The position numbers were made by a program, and so were the translations under genes. The notes below the pieces were generated by a model. The model was not told where the DNA came from, did no database searches, and saw only the letters and a list, made by a program, of their open reading frames with translations. Below are positions 1 through 5,589 of a stretch of 5,589 bases of DNA, one piece after another (the stretch's first letter is position 1; each line of letters starts with the position of its first letter). The stretch spans positions 1-5,589 of the forward strand of contig CADBQZ010000007.1 of the NCBI GenBank assembly GCA_902796865.1, in the 5' to 3' direction. This stretch comes from an uncultured Ruminococcus sp. Lineage in GTDB: Bacteria > Bacillota > Clostridia > Oscillospirales > Ruminococcaceae.

Positions 1-263
1 AAATACTTATGTTTGATGAGGCTACATCTGCTCTTGACAATATAACCCAAAAAATAGTCTCTGATTCACTTGACAAACTAAAATGCACAAGAATAGCGAT
101 TGCTCACAGACTTTCAACGATACAAAACTGCGACAGGATAATAGTTCTTGACAAAGGACATATCATCGAAGACGGAACATATGATGAACTTATCGCCCAA
201 AAAGGTTTCTTTGCAGATCTTGTACGCAGACAGCGTATAAACGAAAAGAATGAGGAACAATAA
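1..263 (+). CDS. ABC exporter ATPase domain, C-terminal fragment (NHLP/NHLM bacteriocin-exporter-like), 5' end outside window
   Basis: The reading frame enters the window at base 3 and ends at the TAA at 261-263, so only the last 87 codons are visible; the ATG at 9 is internal. The visible part is the end of a nucleotide-binding domain: Walker B with catalytic Glu (ILMFDEATSALD), the H-loop (IAHRLSTI), and the usual tail (RIIVLDKGHIIEDGTYDEL) closing with LVRRQ. This pattern is that of ABC exporters with fused membrane and ATPase domains (MsbA/HlyB/LanT type). The wording FDEATSALDNITQ followed by CTRIAIAHRLSTI recalls exporters of NHLP/NHLM-type peptide systems, which sit in the cytoplasmic membrane and export modified peptides. 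Subfamily is recognition from memory; transmembrane and any peptidase domain are not visible. It is the last gene before a terminator and converges with the lyase gene. Confidence 0.85.
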   Translation, partial: ILMFDEATSALDNITQKIVSDSLDKLKCTRIAIAHRLSTIQNCDRIIVLDKGHIIEDGTYDELIAQKGFFADLVRRQRINEKNEEQ

Positions 264-376
264 CTGAATATTGCTAAAACATTAGAACCTGCACTGGACT
301 CTTAGAAACGCATTTTTATGCCTATGATATCTGGAAGTATAATGTTGGCTTTAGTTTTTCTATAAGCAATACAAAC

Positions 377-410
377 AAAGCGGCTCTCATTAAAATGAGA
401 GCCGCTTTTA
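377..410. terminator. Bidirectional rho-independent terminator between convergent genes
   Basis: A perfect inverted repeat pairs 377-390 with 395-408 (14 bp, GC-rich core GCGGCTCTCAT, 4-base loop TAAA). Read on the plus strand, the A-run precedes the stem and TTTTA follows it. Read on the minus strand, the stem is followed by CTTTGTTTGTATTG, also T-rich. It lies 113 bases after the exporter stop codon and 6 bases beyond the lyase stop codon, so one element can end both transcripts. The shape is seen directly; activity in both directions is inference. Confidence 0.9.
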
Positions 411-414
411 TCAA

Positions 415-3400
415 TTAAACCGAATATACTTTGAATGTTACATTTTGTCCTTTTAAGAACTGATTTAAAAGTACAAGATCCGAAACGGTAGCAAAACCGT
501 CACCGTTTGTGTCCATAGCTGAAGCGTGAGGAGCTGCCATTCCATCATTTTCCATATTTGCAACAAGCCATCTCTTGAAGGCAATACTGTCGAACACATT
601 CACCTTGCCGTCATTCGTTACATCACCTGATATGAAATCTATCGGCTGATCTCCGCCCTGACCCGGATCATATTCAGAACCGCTGTCGTTAAACTTAACA
701 CCCAGACCATTATATGTACTGCTGTCTTTTATCTGTGCAAATCCATGAGTATTAACAGAACCGTCAGGATTTCTCCATTTTGTATGGAAGTCAAACGACG
801 ATTCAGGAGCAACAGCAACGCCTACTGAACCTACTATCTTATACGGAGCAACATCAAGACTTACAAACATCTCATCTGTAGGAGTGATGATATCCCCTTT
901 CTTAGCGCCGTTTTCAATATCTATCTTATTACTTACAAAATAATACTTTGAATTGTAATAAATAGAATTTTCTATCGTTCCGACGAACTTATCGTTGGCG
1001 TTCTTTATAATTATTTTGTCTGTGCCGTCAGATGCAAAGCTAGCTTTTGCTCTGTCATTATTGATATAGGTAATGACATTCTTAAAGTCACAGCCGTCAT
1101 CGGTACATCTGTATAACGAGAAGTTCGGTTTGCCGTTTCCGCCGACACCGTTGTTGTATGCCGTACAGTTTGTGAGACTTTCAAGTTTCGGATTATTATT
1201 GTCTGTGAAACCGCAGTTTAAGTTTTCAAATGCCAGGCAATTCTGAACGATATGACCTGTTCCTACACCGCTTCCGCCAAGCTTGAATCCGTTTCCGTCA
1301 CACTTGCCAAAGCCTTCACCATACTCCGTAAAGCCATTTCTGAATGCGACACAGTTTCTGAGTGTTACAACTCCTATCGGTCCTGTTTCCGTTTTAGCGA
1401 AAAGATCCCAGCCGTCGTCAGAGTTATTGTATGCGATACAGCCGTCAAAAACATTTCCCTCACCGCAGGTAAGCTTTGCAGCAAATCCGTCCGCATTCTC
1501 CATTTTAGCATTATCACAGTTATCCTTTGATGTACAATTAAGAATGAGATTGTTTGAAGGCCAGTCTGCTATAGTTGCTGCTGAAGAATCATAACGTGAA
1601 ATCTGAAGTCCGGTATCCTGATTATTTGTGAACTCCATAAGCTCAAATGTGTTATTGCTTCCCGAAAGAAGTACCCCATTGTCTCCTGCATTCGCTATCT
1701 CAAAACCCTTGAAGTACCAATAGTCACTGTTTAAGATAAGTCCTCTGTTTGCATCTGCAACGCCCTGACCTGAGAAGTCCCAAAGTACATCTGCACCCGG
1801 ATATGCTTCGATCATCTTTGGCTTTCCTGCCTGACCGTTATTTTTATTTATAAGTATCGTTTCAGAAAACTTATATGTACCGCCTAACAGATAAATACGT
1901 CCACCGGATTTTACAGCGGATATAGCTGTAAGAACATCATAAGGACTGTCTTTTGTTCCTTTTCCTGCCTGACTTCCATTTGGTGAAGCATATATAACAT
2001 CTGCTGATGTATCAATTGATACTGATGTTGAAGTCTTTGAATATGACGATCCAGGAGCAGTAGTTTTTGCAACTGTCGAAACAGATGTCTTATTTGAAGT
2101 AGTAACTGCCGCAGTTGTAACAGCCTTTGTAGTTACCGTTTCCTCCTCTGCCGATTTATCAAAACCGCTTCCTATCGCTATAACGGGCGAAACGTAATTC
2201 TGAAGCTTTGTCATAAGTGCGCTGTTCACGCTGTAATCAGTATCTTCAGCTGATGTGAATGAGAATTCAAAATCTCCGCCGCCCTGACGGCCTGCGTTTG
2301 ATGTAACTATCGCTGGAACGTCAGATGCTGCATCTGCTTTCCATGAATACATTATAGAACTATTTGTATCAAAGTTGTTGTATGAGGTATCGCCTTTTTT
2401 TGTCAGAACAGATGAAGGAACTTTTTCTGTCAGCGCTGAAGCATCATATGCATCAAACTCAGTGTTGTTTTTGCTGTATGGAACGAATTTATAAGTTCCT
2501 TCCATTATATTTCCGTATGATTTTATGATACCGCCGTCTTCACTTGAGAATGTACCCTCGCCCTCAGCAATATCAGTACCCTGCATTGATATAAGCATAG
2601 GCTTTATGCAGTTTCTGAAATAATTGTTTTCAGAAAGTATTGACGAGCCGTTTGTGGCGCCCATACCATACTTTGCATTTCCGTCATAATAGTTATTGTA
2701 AACGTGTGCGGAATAAAATCTTACTCTGGGGTGACGTGAATCAGAATGGTCATACCAGTTATGATGATATGTTATATAAAGACCCTCCGTTGTATTCTCC
2801 TTCAGTCCCAAAAGATTACATTTTCCGTTATCCCAGAAATGATTATATGAGAAAGTTATATATGTAGAAAGCTTGCAGTCAAGTGCACCGTCGCCTTTTT
2901 TTTTTTTTTTATCACTTCCGGGCATTCCATAGAATGAATCACAGTTATGTACCCATACATGGTCACAGCCCTGCTGAAGACTATAGTTATCTCCTTCACT
3001 GCTGTCAACGAGCATTATAGCCATATTTCTTATTTCGCAGTTTGAAAGGTTTTTGAGCCTTAGCCCAAAGCCTCTCAATACAGCATCATCACCGATACCT
3101 TCTATAGTAATACCGCATTTAAGTCTCTTTTCAGCTGCATCACCCGTACCGCTTATAACAAGATCGCCGTTTTCCAAAACAGCCGGGTCTGTTACCTGAC
3201 CGATAATTCTTATATCGAGCGGTCTTGAATCATAGCCCTTTTTATAAAGATTTATGATATTCTGAAGTCCGACAGCATTTGTGACCGAGCCCTTTGCATT
3301 TGTCACAACATCAAGTGAAACTGTATCCTTTGTTCTTTCTGTTATGTAGAGTACTACAGCATTGCTTCGGAGTGTTCCGTCTTCGTTGTATGCACCTGAG

Positions 3401-3822
3401 GAAGTACCGTTTATCCAGCCAAATCCTGTTCTGTCATACGAAACAGCATTTGCCTTGGTCTCAGCTGCTTTTGATGTGTCTTCTTTTCCGTTTATAACAG
3501 GCACTACTTTCATAGTGTGGCTTCCTGCTTTCAGACCTACCGCATCAGCTCTGTAGTATCCTGAATACTGTCTTATGAGCATACTGTCGATCTGCATTCC
3601 GTCGACATAGACATTATAGCCTTCTGCATTTGAAACAGGAGCCCATTCTGCATATACAGACTCTCCATAGCCTGCACTGTCATAGAATTTCACCGAGCTT
3701 TCAGCCGCTTCTACTGTGAATCCAGATTCCAGAAATGTGGTATTGTCCCAGACTGCCGGAACAGAAGATGCTGCCATGACCGCAGCTGCCACAAAGCCTG
3801 TTAATATTTTTTTTAGCTTCAT
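415..3822 (-). CDS. Secreted cellulosomal pectate lyase, PL1 + PL9 with C-terminal type I dockerin
   Basis: This complete 1135-residue secreted enzyme should cleave polygalacturonate (pectate) by Ca2+-dependent beta-elimination. Order: signal peptide 1-23 (MKLKK, hydrophobic core, VPA cleavage site); fibronectin-III-like region about 43-125; PL1 beta-helix about 128-550; Ser/Thr-rich linker about 560-605; PL9 beta-helix about 607-1050; dockerin about 1066-1126. In PL1, SRHPRVR (363-368) carries the catalytic-type Arg363, and D311/D315 in GDGALD match Ca ligands. In PL9, D778, D802, D803, D806 and Lys847 (NGFKLGG) match the Ca ligands and catalytic Lys of Dickeya Pel9A. The dockerin repeats begin at D1067 and D1104. 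The ATG at 3820-3822 is favoured by the signal peptide and by AGAGAGG 10 bases upstream. Its own promoter and terminator suggest a single-gene unit. Oddity: A15 encodes Lys305-309. Family assignments are firm; residue roles rest on remembered homologues. Confidence 0.95.
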   Translation of the reverse strand: MKLKKILTGFVAAAVMAASSVPAVWDNTTFLESGFTVEAAESSVKFYDSAGYGESVYAEWAPVSNAEGYNVYVDGMQIDSMLIRQYSGYYRADAVGLKAGSHTMKVVPVINGKEDTSKAAETKANAVSYDRTGFGWINGTSSGAYNEDGTLRSNAVVLYITERTKDTVSLDVVTNAKGSVTNAVGLQNIINLYKKGYDSRPLDIRIIGQVTDPAVLENGDLVISGTGDAAEKRLKCGITIEGIGDDAVLRGFGLRLKNLSNCEIRNMAIMLVDSSEGDNYSLQQGCDHVWVHNCDSFYGMPGSDKKKKKGDGALDCKLSTYITFSYNHFWDNGKCNLLGLKENTTEGLYITYHHNWYDHSDSRHPRVRFYSAHVYNNYYDGNAKYGMGATNGSSILSENNYFRNCIKPMLISMQGTDIAEGEGTFSSEDGGIIKSYGNIMEGTYKFVPYSKNNTEFDAYDASALTEKVPSSVLTKKGDTSYNNFDTNSSIMYSWKADAASDVPAIVTSNAGRQGGGDFEFSFTSAEDTDYSVNSALMTKLQNYVSPVIAIGSGFDKSAEEETVTTKAVTTAAVTTSNKTSVSTVAKTTAPGSSYSKTSTSVSIDTSADVIYASPNGSQAGKGTKDSPYDVLTAISAVKSGGRIYLLGGTYKFSETILINKNNGQAGKPKMIEAYPGADVLWDFSGQGVADANRGLILNSDYWYFKGFEIANAGDNGVLLSGSNNTFELMEFTNNQDTGLQISRYDSSAATIADWPSNNLILNCTSKDNCDNAKMENADGFAAKLTCGEGNVFDGCIAYNNSDDGWDLFAKTETGPIGVVTLRNCVAFRNGFTEYGEGFGKCDGNGFKLGGSGVGTGHIVQNCLAFENLNCGFTDNNNPKLESLTNCTAYNNGVGGNGKPNFSLYRCTDDGCDFKNVITYINNDRAKASFASDGTDKIIIKNANDKFVGTIENSIYYNSKYYFVSNKIDIENGAKKGDIITPTDEMFVSLDVAPYKIVGSVGVAVAPESSFDFHTKWRNPDGSVNTHGFAQIKDSSTYNGLGVKFNDSGSEYDPGQGGDQPIDFISGDVTNDGKVNVFDSIAFKRWLVANMENDGMAAPHASAMDTNGDGFATVSDLVLLNQFLKGQNVTFKVYSV
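2896..2910 (-). repeat. Run of 15 A (coding strand) inside the PL1 catalytic domain
   Basis: The plus strand carries 15 consecutive T, so the coding strand has 15 A, read exactly as five AAA codons (Lys305-Lys309). The run sits directly before GDGALD, the predicted Ca-binding segment, where PL1 relatives usually have a mixed stretch such as ADQVK of the same length. The frame is intact as given. Loss or gain of one A would reach a stop codon within about 5 to 13 codons, removing the PL1 catalytic Arg, PL9 and the dockerin. Confidence 0.95.
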
Positions 3823-3832
3823 GATAAAAATA

Positions 3833-3839
3833 CCTCTCT
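3833..3839 (-). promoter_or_regulatory. Ribosome binding site of the pectate lyase gene
   Basis: The minus strand reads AGAGAGG, a good Shine-Dalgarno match, followed by 10 bases and then ATG. It supports the start at 3822. The following codons give a classical signal peptide, which agrees. Confidence 0.8.
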
Positions 3840-3852
3840 ATCTTAAAATTTC

Positions 3853-3893
3853 GGCGCTGTATCCAGCGGACAGAGGAATCCGGATATAACGCC
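3853..3893 (-). other. Predicted leader hairpin upstream of the lyase RBS
   Basis: On the minus strand, GGCGTTATATCC (3893-3882) can pair with GGATACAGCGCC (3864-3853): 12 positions with one G-U pair and one A-C mismatch. The 17-base apical part can form a further GGA/TCC pair. The stem ends 13 bases before the AGAGAGG ribosome binding site. The bases after it (GAAATTTTAAG) are only weakly T-rich, so it is a poor terminator. It may stabilise or tune translation of the mRNA. I do not recognise it as a known riboswitch class. Confidence 0.45.
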
Positions 3894-3907
3894 TTTTTTA
3901 TAATACA

Positions 3908-3934
3908 GAAAAGCTGCATTGTAGACCGCTTTTC
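3908..3934 (-). other. Second, weaker leader hairpin
   Basis: GAAAAGC (3934-3928) and GCTTTTC (3914-3908) form a perfect 7-bp stem with a 13-base loop on the minus strand. It lies in the predicted 5' leader between the promoter and the larger hairpin at 3853-3893. The stem is short and AU-rich in part, so it may have no function. Confidence 0.3.
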
Positions 3935-3970
3935 CATAATAATCAAACAGTATTCATATGTTATTTTTTA

Positions 3971-3991
3971 GACAATATAATAATATTTGTC
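3971..3991. promoter_or_regulatory. Imperfect inverted repeat just downstream of the predicted transcription start
   Basis: GACAATAT and ATATTTGTC flank AATA, pairing as 8-bp arms with one extra base. The element spans roughly +11 to +31 from the predicted start near 4002, a place where a repressor would block the lyase promoter. The core is very AT-rich, so chance symmetry is possible. Operator function is inference. Confidence 0.3.
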
Positions 3992-4008
3992 CGCATTCTT
4001 CTAGATTC

Positions 4009-4037
4009 ATTATAACTCAAAAAATCACAAATTACAA
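4009..4037 (-). promoter_or_regulatory. Sigma-70/SigA-type promoter of the pectate lyase gene
   Basis: On the minus strand the -35 box TTGTAA (4037-4032) and a perfect -10 box TATAAT (4014-4009) are separated by 17 bases. Transcription should begin near 4002, giving a leader of about 180 nt before the ATG at 3822. The spacing and -10 are ideal and the -35 has one to two mismatches to TTGACA. No other pair of boxes of this quality was seen between the ABC-F stop and the lyase start. Confidence 0.75.
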
Positions 4038-4057
4038 GTGACATAAATCATATATTT

Positions 4058-4075
4058 TGCATGATTTTCAATGCA
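4058..4075. promoter_or_regulatory. Inverted repeat upstream of the -35 box, candidate activator site
   Basis: The minus strand reads TGCATTGAAAATCATGCA: 5-bp arms TGCAT/ATGCA, extended by GA/TC if one T is bulged. Its centre is about 64 bases upstream of the predicted start, a common position for an upstream-bound activator. The regulator is unknown and the function is inference. Confidence 0.35.
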
Positions 4076-4081
4076 CGATTT

Positions 4082-4096
4082 TGTCAATTTATGACA
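4082..4096. promoter_or_regulatory. TGTCA-N5-TGACA inverted repeat, candidate operator
   Basis: Perfect 5-bp arms TGTCA (4082-4086) and TGACA (4092-4096) are separated by ATTTA. Further copies of the same pentamer occur at 4039-4043 (TGACA, just upstream of the -35 box) and 4121-4125 (TGTCA, overlapping the ABC-F stop codon). The clustering suggests a regulator with several half-sites, but each copy is short. Confidence 0.35.
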
Positions 4097-4122
4097 TATT
4101 GATTACTAAAATATTGAATTTG

Positions 4123-5589
4123 TCAGTCTAGCATCTCCATTTCATCAAATAATTTATCTATTTCTTCTTTAAGCCTGCTTATCTCGCTGCACTTGCTGTT
4201 CATTAGCTCAAAATCAGAATATATCTCCTCACGAGTTATCTCTTCTTCGAGCTGTGCAACAGCTTCCTCATTCTTTTCTATAAGTTCTTCAAGTTCCTTT
4301 AAGCGCTGACGTTTTTTTGCCTCCTGTGCTCTTTGTTCCTTTGATTTAAAGGCTCTCGCAGACTTTTCCTTTTTTTCCGTTTCCGCCTTTGCTGCCTTCT
4401 GAGCATCCTCAAAAGCTTGCTGCTCCTGACGGCGTTTCTGCACAATGCCGAGATAATAGTCAAAATTTCCGTCGAACATCTCAGTGCCGTCAGAACGTAT
4501 CTCAAGTATCTTTTCGGGTATTTTATTAAGAAGGTATCGGTCATGTGATACGAATATGACCGTCCCGTCAAATTCATCTAATGCCTGCTCGATCGCTTCC
4601 TTTGCCGAAAGATCAAGATGGTTTGTAGGCTCATCGAGTATCAGAACATTTCCCTTTTCAAGCATCATAAGTGCAAAACAGACCTTAGCTCTCTCTCCGC
4701 CGCTTATTATACCAGTCTGTTTGAAAACATTTTCACCTTTTATACCTACACTTCCGAGAAGCGAACGTATATCAAGGTCAGTAAGTATAGGATAATGCTT
4801 GTGAAGCTCATCTATAACAGAATTATCCGGATCAAGATTAGCGCTTTCCTGTTCAAAATACGAGATCTTTACGTTCGATGCCCAGCGCACTTTTCCGTTA
4901 TGCGGCAAAAGACCCTGTATGATCTTTAGAAATGTAGACTTTCCGATACCGTTCTCGCCGATTATGCCAAGCTTTTCTCCCCTTTTGAGCTCAAAAGTTA
5001 TATTATCTGCAAGAAGCTTTCTATTATTTTTCTCCCCTACCGATATGTCAACACCTTTTACGTCGAGTATATCAAAAGGCGGTGTCACCGCATACTCAAA
5101 ATTGATATGCGGATCATTGCTTATCTCCATAGGCTTTTCGATAATATCCATTCTGTCAAGCGCTTTTTCACGGCTTTTTGCAGATGCAGCCGTTGATGCT
5201 CTTACCTTATTTCTTGCGATATAATCTGTAAGCTTTGCGATCTCACGCTGCTGTGCTTCATATTCACGTTTTTTGCGCTTTATATCATCAGCTCTGAGTA
5301 TTGTATACGCTGAATAATTTCCTTTATAGCGTGTCAGCGTTCCCATTGATATTTCACAAACGGAAGTAACTACCTTATCAAGAAAATATCTGTCATGCGA
5401 TACTACTATCAATGCACCTTTATAATCGGCAAGATAATCTTCAAGCCATAAAACAGTTTTGAAATCAAGATGGTTTGTAGGCTCGTCAAGAATAAGAAGA
5501 TTCGGTTCTTCCAAAAGAAGCTTGGCTATCGCAAGACGTGTTTTCTCTCCGCCGCTGAATCCGCTTATCACACGATCATATTCTGCTTC
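4123..5589 (-). CDS. ABC-F family ATPase (YdiF/Uup-like), N-terminal part outside window
   Basis: The frame is open to the window edge (EAEYDR precede the GTG at 5571), so this is the last 488 codons of a protein that is usually about 620-650 residues. Visible in order: end of the first ATPase domain with signature FSGGE and Walker B LLILDEPTNHLD; the charged inter-domain linker (about 5300-5100); second ATPase domain with Walker A GENGIGKST (4959-4933), signature ISGGE, Walker B VLILDEPTNHLD and H-loop VSHDRYLL; then a long Lys/Glu-rich coiled-coil tail (about 4450-4125). Paired ATPase domains with no membrane segments and DEPTNHLD motifs define ABC-F proteins, soluble ATPases that act on the ribosome; some confer antibiotic resistance. 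The exact role cannot be told. No clear terminator follows the TGA. Confidence 0.95.
   Translation of the reverse strand, partial: EAEYDRVISGFSGGEKTRLAIAKLLLEEPNLLILDEPTNHLDFKTVLWLEDYLADYKGALIVVSHDRYFLDKVVTSVCEISMGTLTRYKGNYSAYTILRADDIKRKKREYEAQQREIAKLTDYIARNKVRASTAASAKSREKALDRMDIIEKPMEISNDPHINFEYAVTPPFDILDVKGVDISVGEKNNRKLLADNITFELKRGEKLGIIGENGIGKSTFLKIIQGLLPHNGKVRWASNVKISYFEQESANLDPDNSVIDELHKHYPILTDLDIRSLLGSVGIKGENVFKQTGIISGGERAKVCFALMMLEKGNVLILDEPTNHLDLSAKEAIEQALDEFDGTVIFVSHDRYLLNKIPEKILEIRSDGTEMFDGNFDYYLGIVQKRRQEQQAFEDAQKAAKAETEKKEKSARAFKSKEQRAQEAKKRQRLKELEELIEKNEEAVAQLEEEITREEIYSDFELMNSKCSEISRLKEEIDKLFDEMEMLD

Noticed and set aside
318..365. A 15-codon hydrophobic mini-ORF after the exporter gene
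   Set aside because: It has no convincing ribosome binding site and is very short, so chance is the simpler explanation. Nothing else was seen in 264-376.
1252..1594. Plus-strand open frames inside the lyase gene (also at 2640-2867 and 3294-3556) and inside the ABC-F gene (4484-5224)
   Set aside because: They lie opposite well-supported coding sequence, show no family motifs and look like antisense shadows.
2896..2910. Calling the lyase a pseudogene because of the long homopolymer
   Set aside because: The frame is open through all 1135 codons and all motifs of PL1, PL9 and the dockerin are present.
3701..3946. An 81-codon minus-strand frame beginning in the lyase leader and overlapping the first 122 bases of the lyase gene
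   Set aside because: It begins with TTG, has no clear ribosome binding site, and runs through the lyase RBS and signal peptide codons in another frame. Its product is not a recognisable protein, and the lyase start is much better supported.
3823..4002. A known riboswitch, such as a cyclic di-GMP sensor, in the lyase leader
   Set aside because: I could not find the conserved core sequences of the riboswitch classes I know; only generic hairpins are visible.
4045..4067. AAATCAT/ATGATTT hairpin as the ABC-F terminator
   Set aside because: The stem is entirely AT-rich apart from one C-G pair, and no U-tract follows it.
5569..5571. GTG as the start of the ABC-F gene
   Set aside because: It lies within the signature region of the first ATPase domain. 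The frame stays open upstream to the window edge, so the true start must lie further out.

Overview
The window reads as chromosome from a fibre-degrading, moderately AT-rich Gram-positive anaerobe of the Ruminococcus type. R. flavefaciens or R. albus, or an uncultured rumen or gut relative, fits best. The main evidence is a secreted pectate lyase ending in a type I dockerin, the module that docks enzymes onto a cellulosome scaffoldin. The species assignment is inference.

Layout from left to right. (1) Bases 1-263, plus strand: the last 87 codons of an ABC exporter ATPase domain, resembling the exporters of NHLP/NHLM-type peptide (bacteriocin) systems. (2) Bases 264-414: a short spacer ending in a strong hairpin that can stop transcription from both sides, as expected between convergent genes. 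(3) Bases 415-3822, minus strand: a complete 1135-residue enzyme made of signal peptide, fibronectin-III-like region, PL1 pectate lyase, Ser/Thr linker, PL9 pectate lyase and dockerin. (4) Bases 3823-4122: a 300-base regulatory region holding a good sigma-70-type promoter (TTGTAA-17-TATAAT), several inverted repeats around it, a predicted leader of about 180 nt with two hairpins, and a ribosome binding site. (5) Bases 4123-5589, minus strand: most of an ABC-F ATPase gene whose 5' end lies beyond the window.

The three genes do not look like one pathway. The lyase appears to have its own promoter and terminator and so to be a single-gene transcription unit. The ABC-F gene is probably a housekeeping or translation-associated ATPase. 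The exporter tail ends an operon lying to the left. The points that most deserve a second look are an uninterrupted run of 15 A inside the PL1 catalytic domain (Lys305-Lys309), the pairing of two unrelated pectate lyase families in one cellulosomal protein, and the repeat-rich control region. I did not find a clearly new multi-gene system here.
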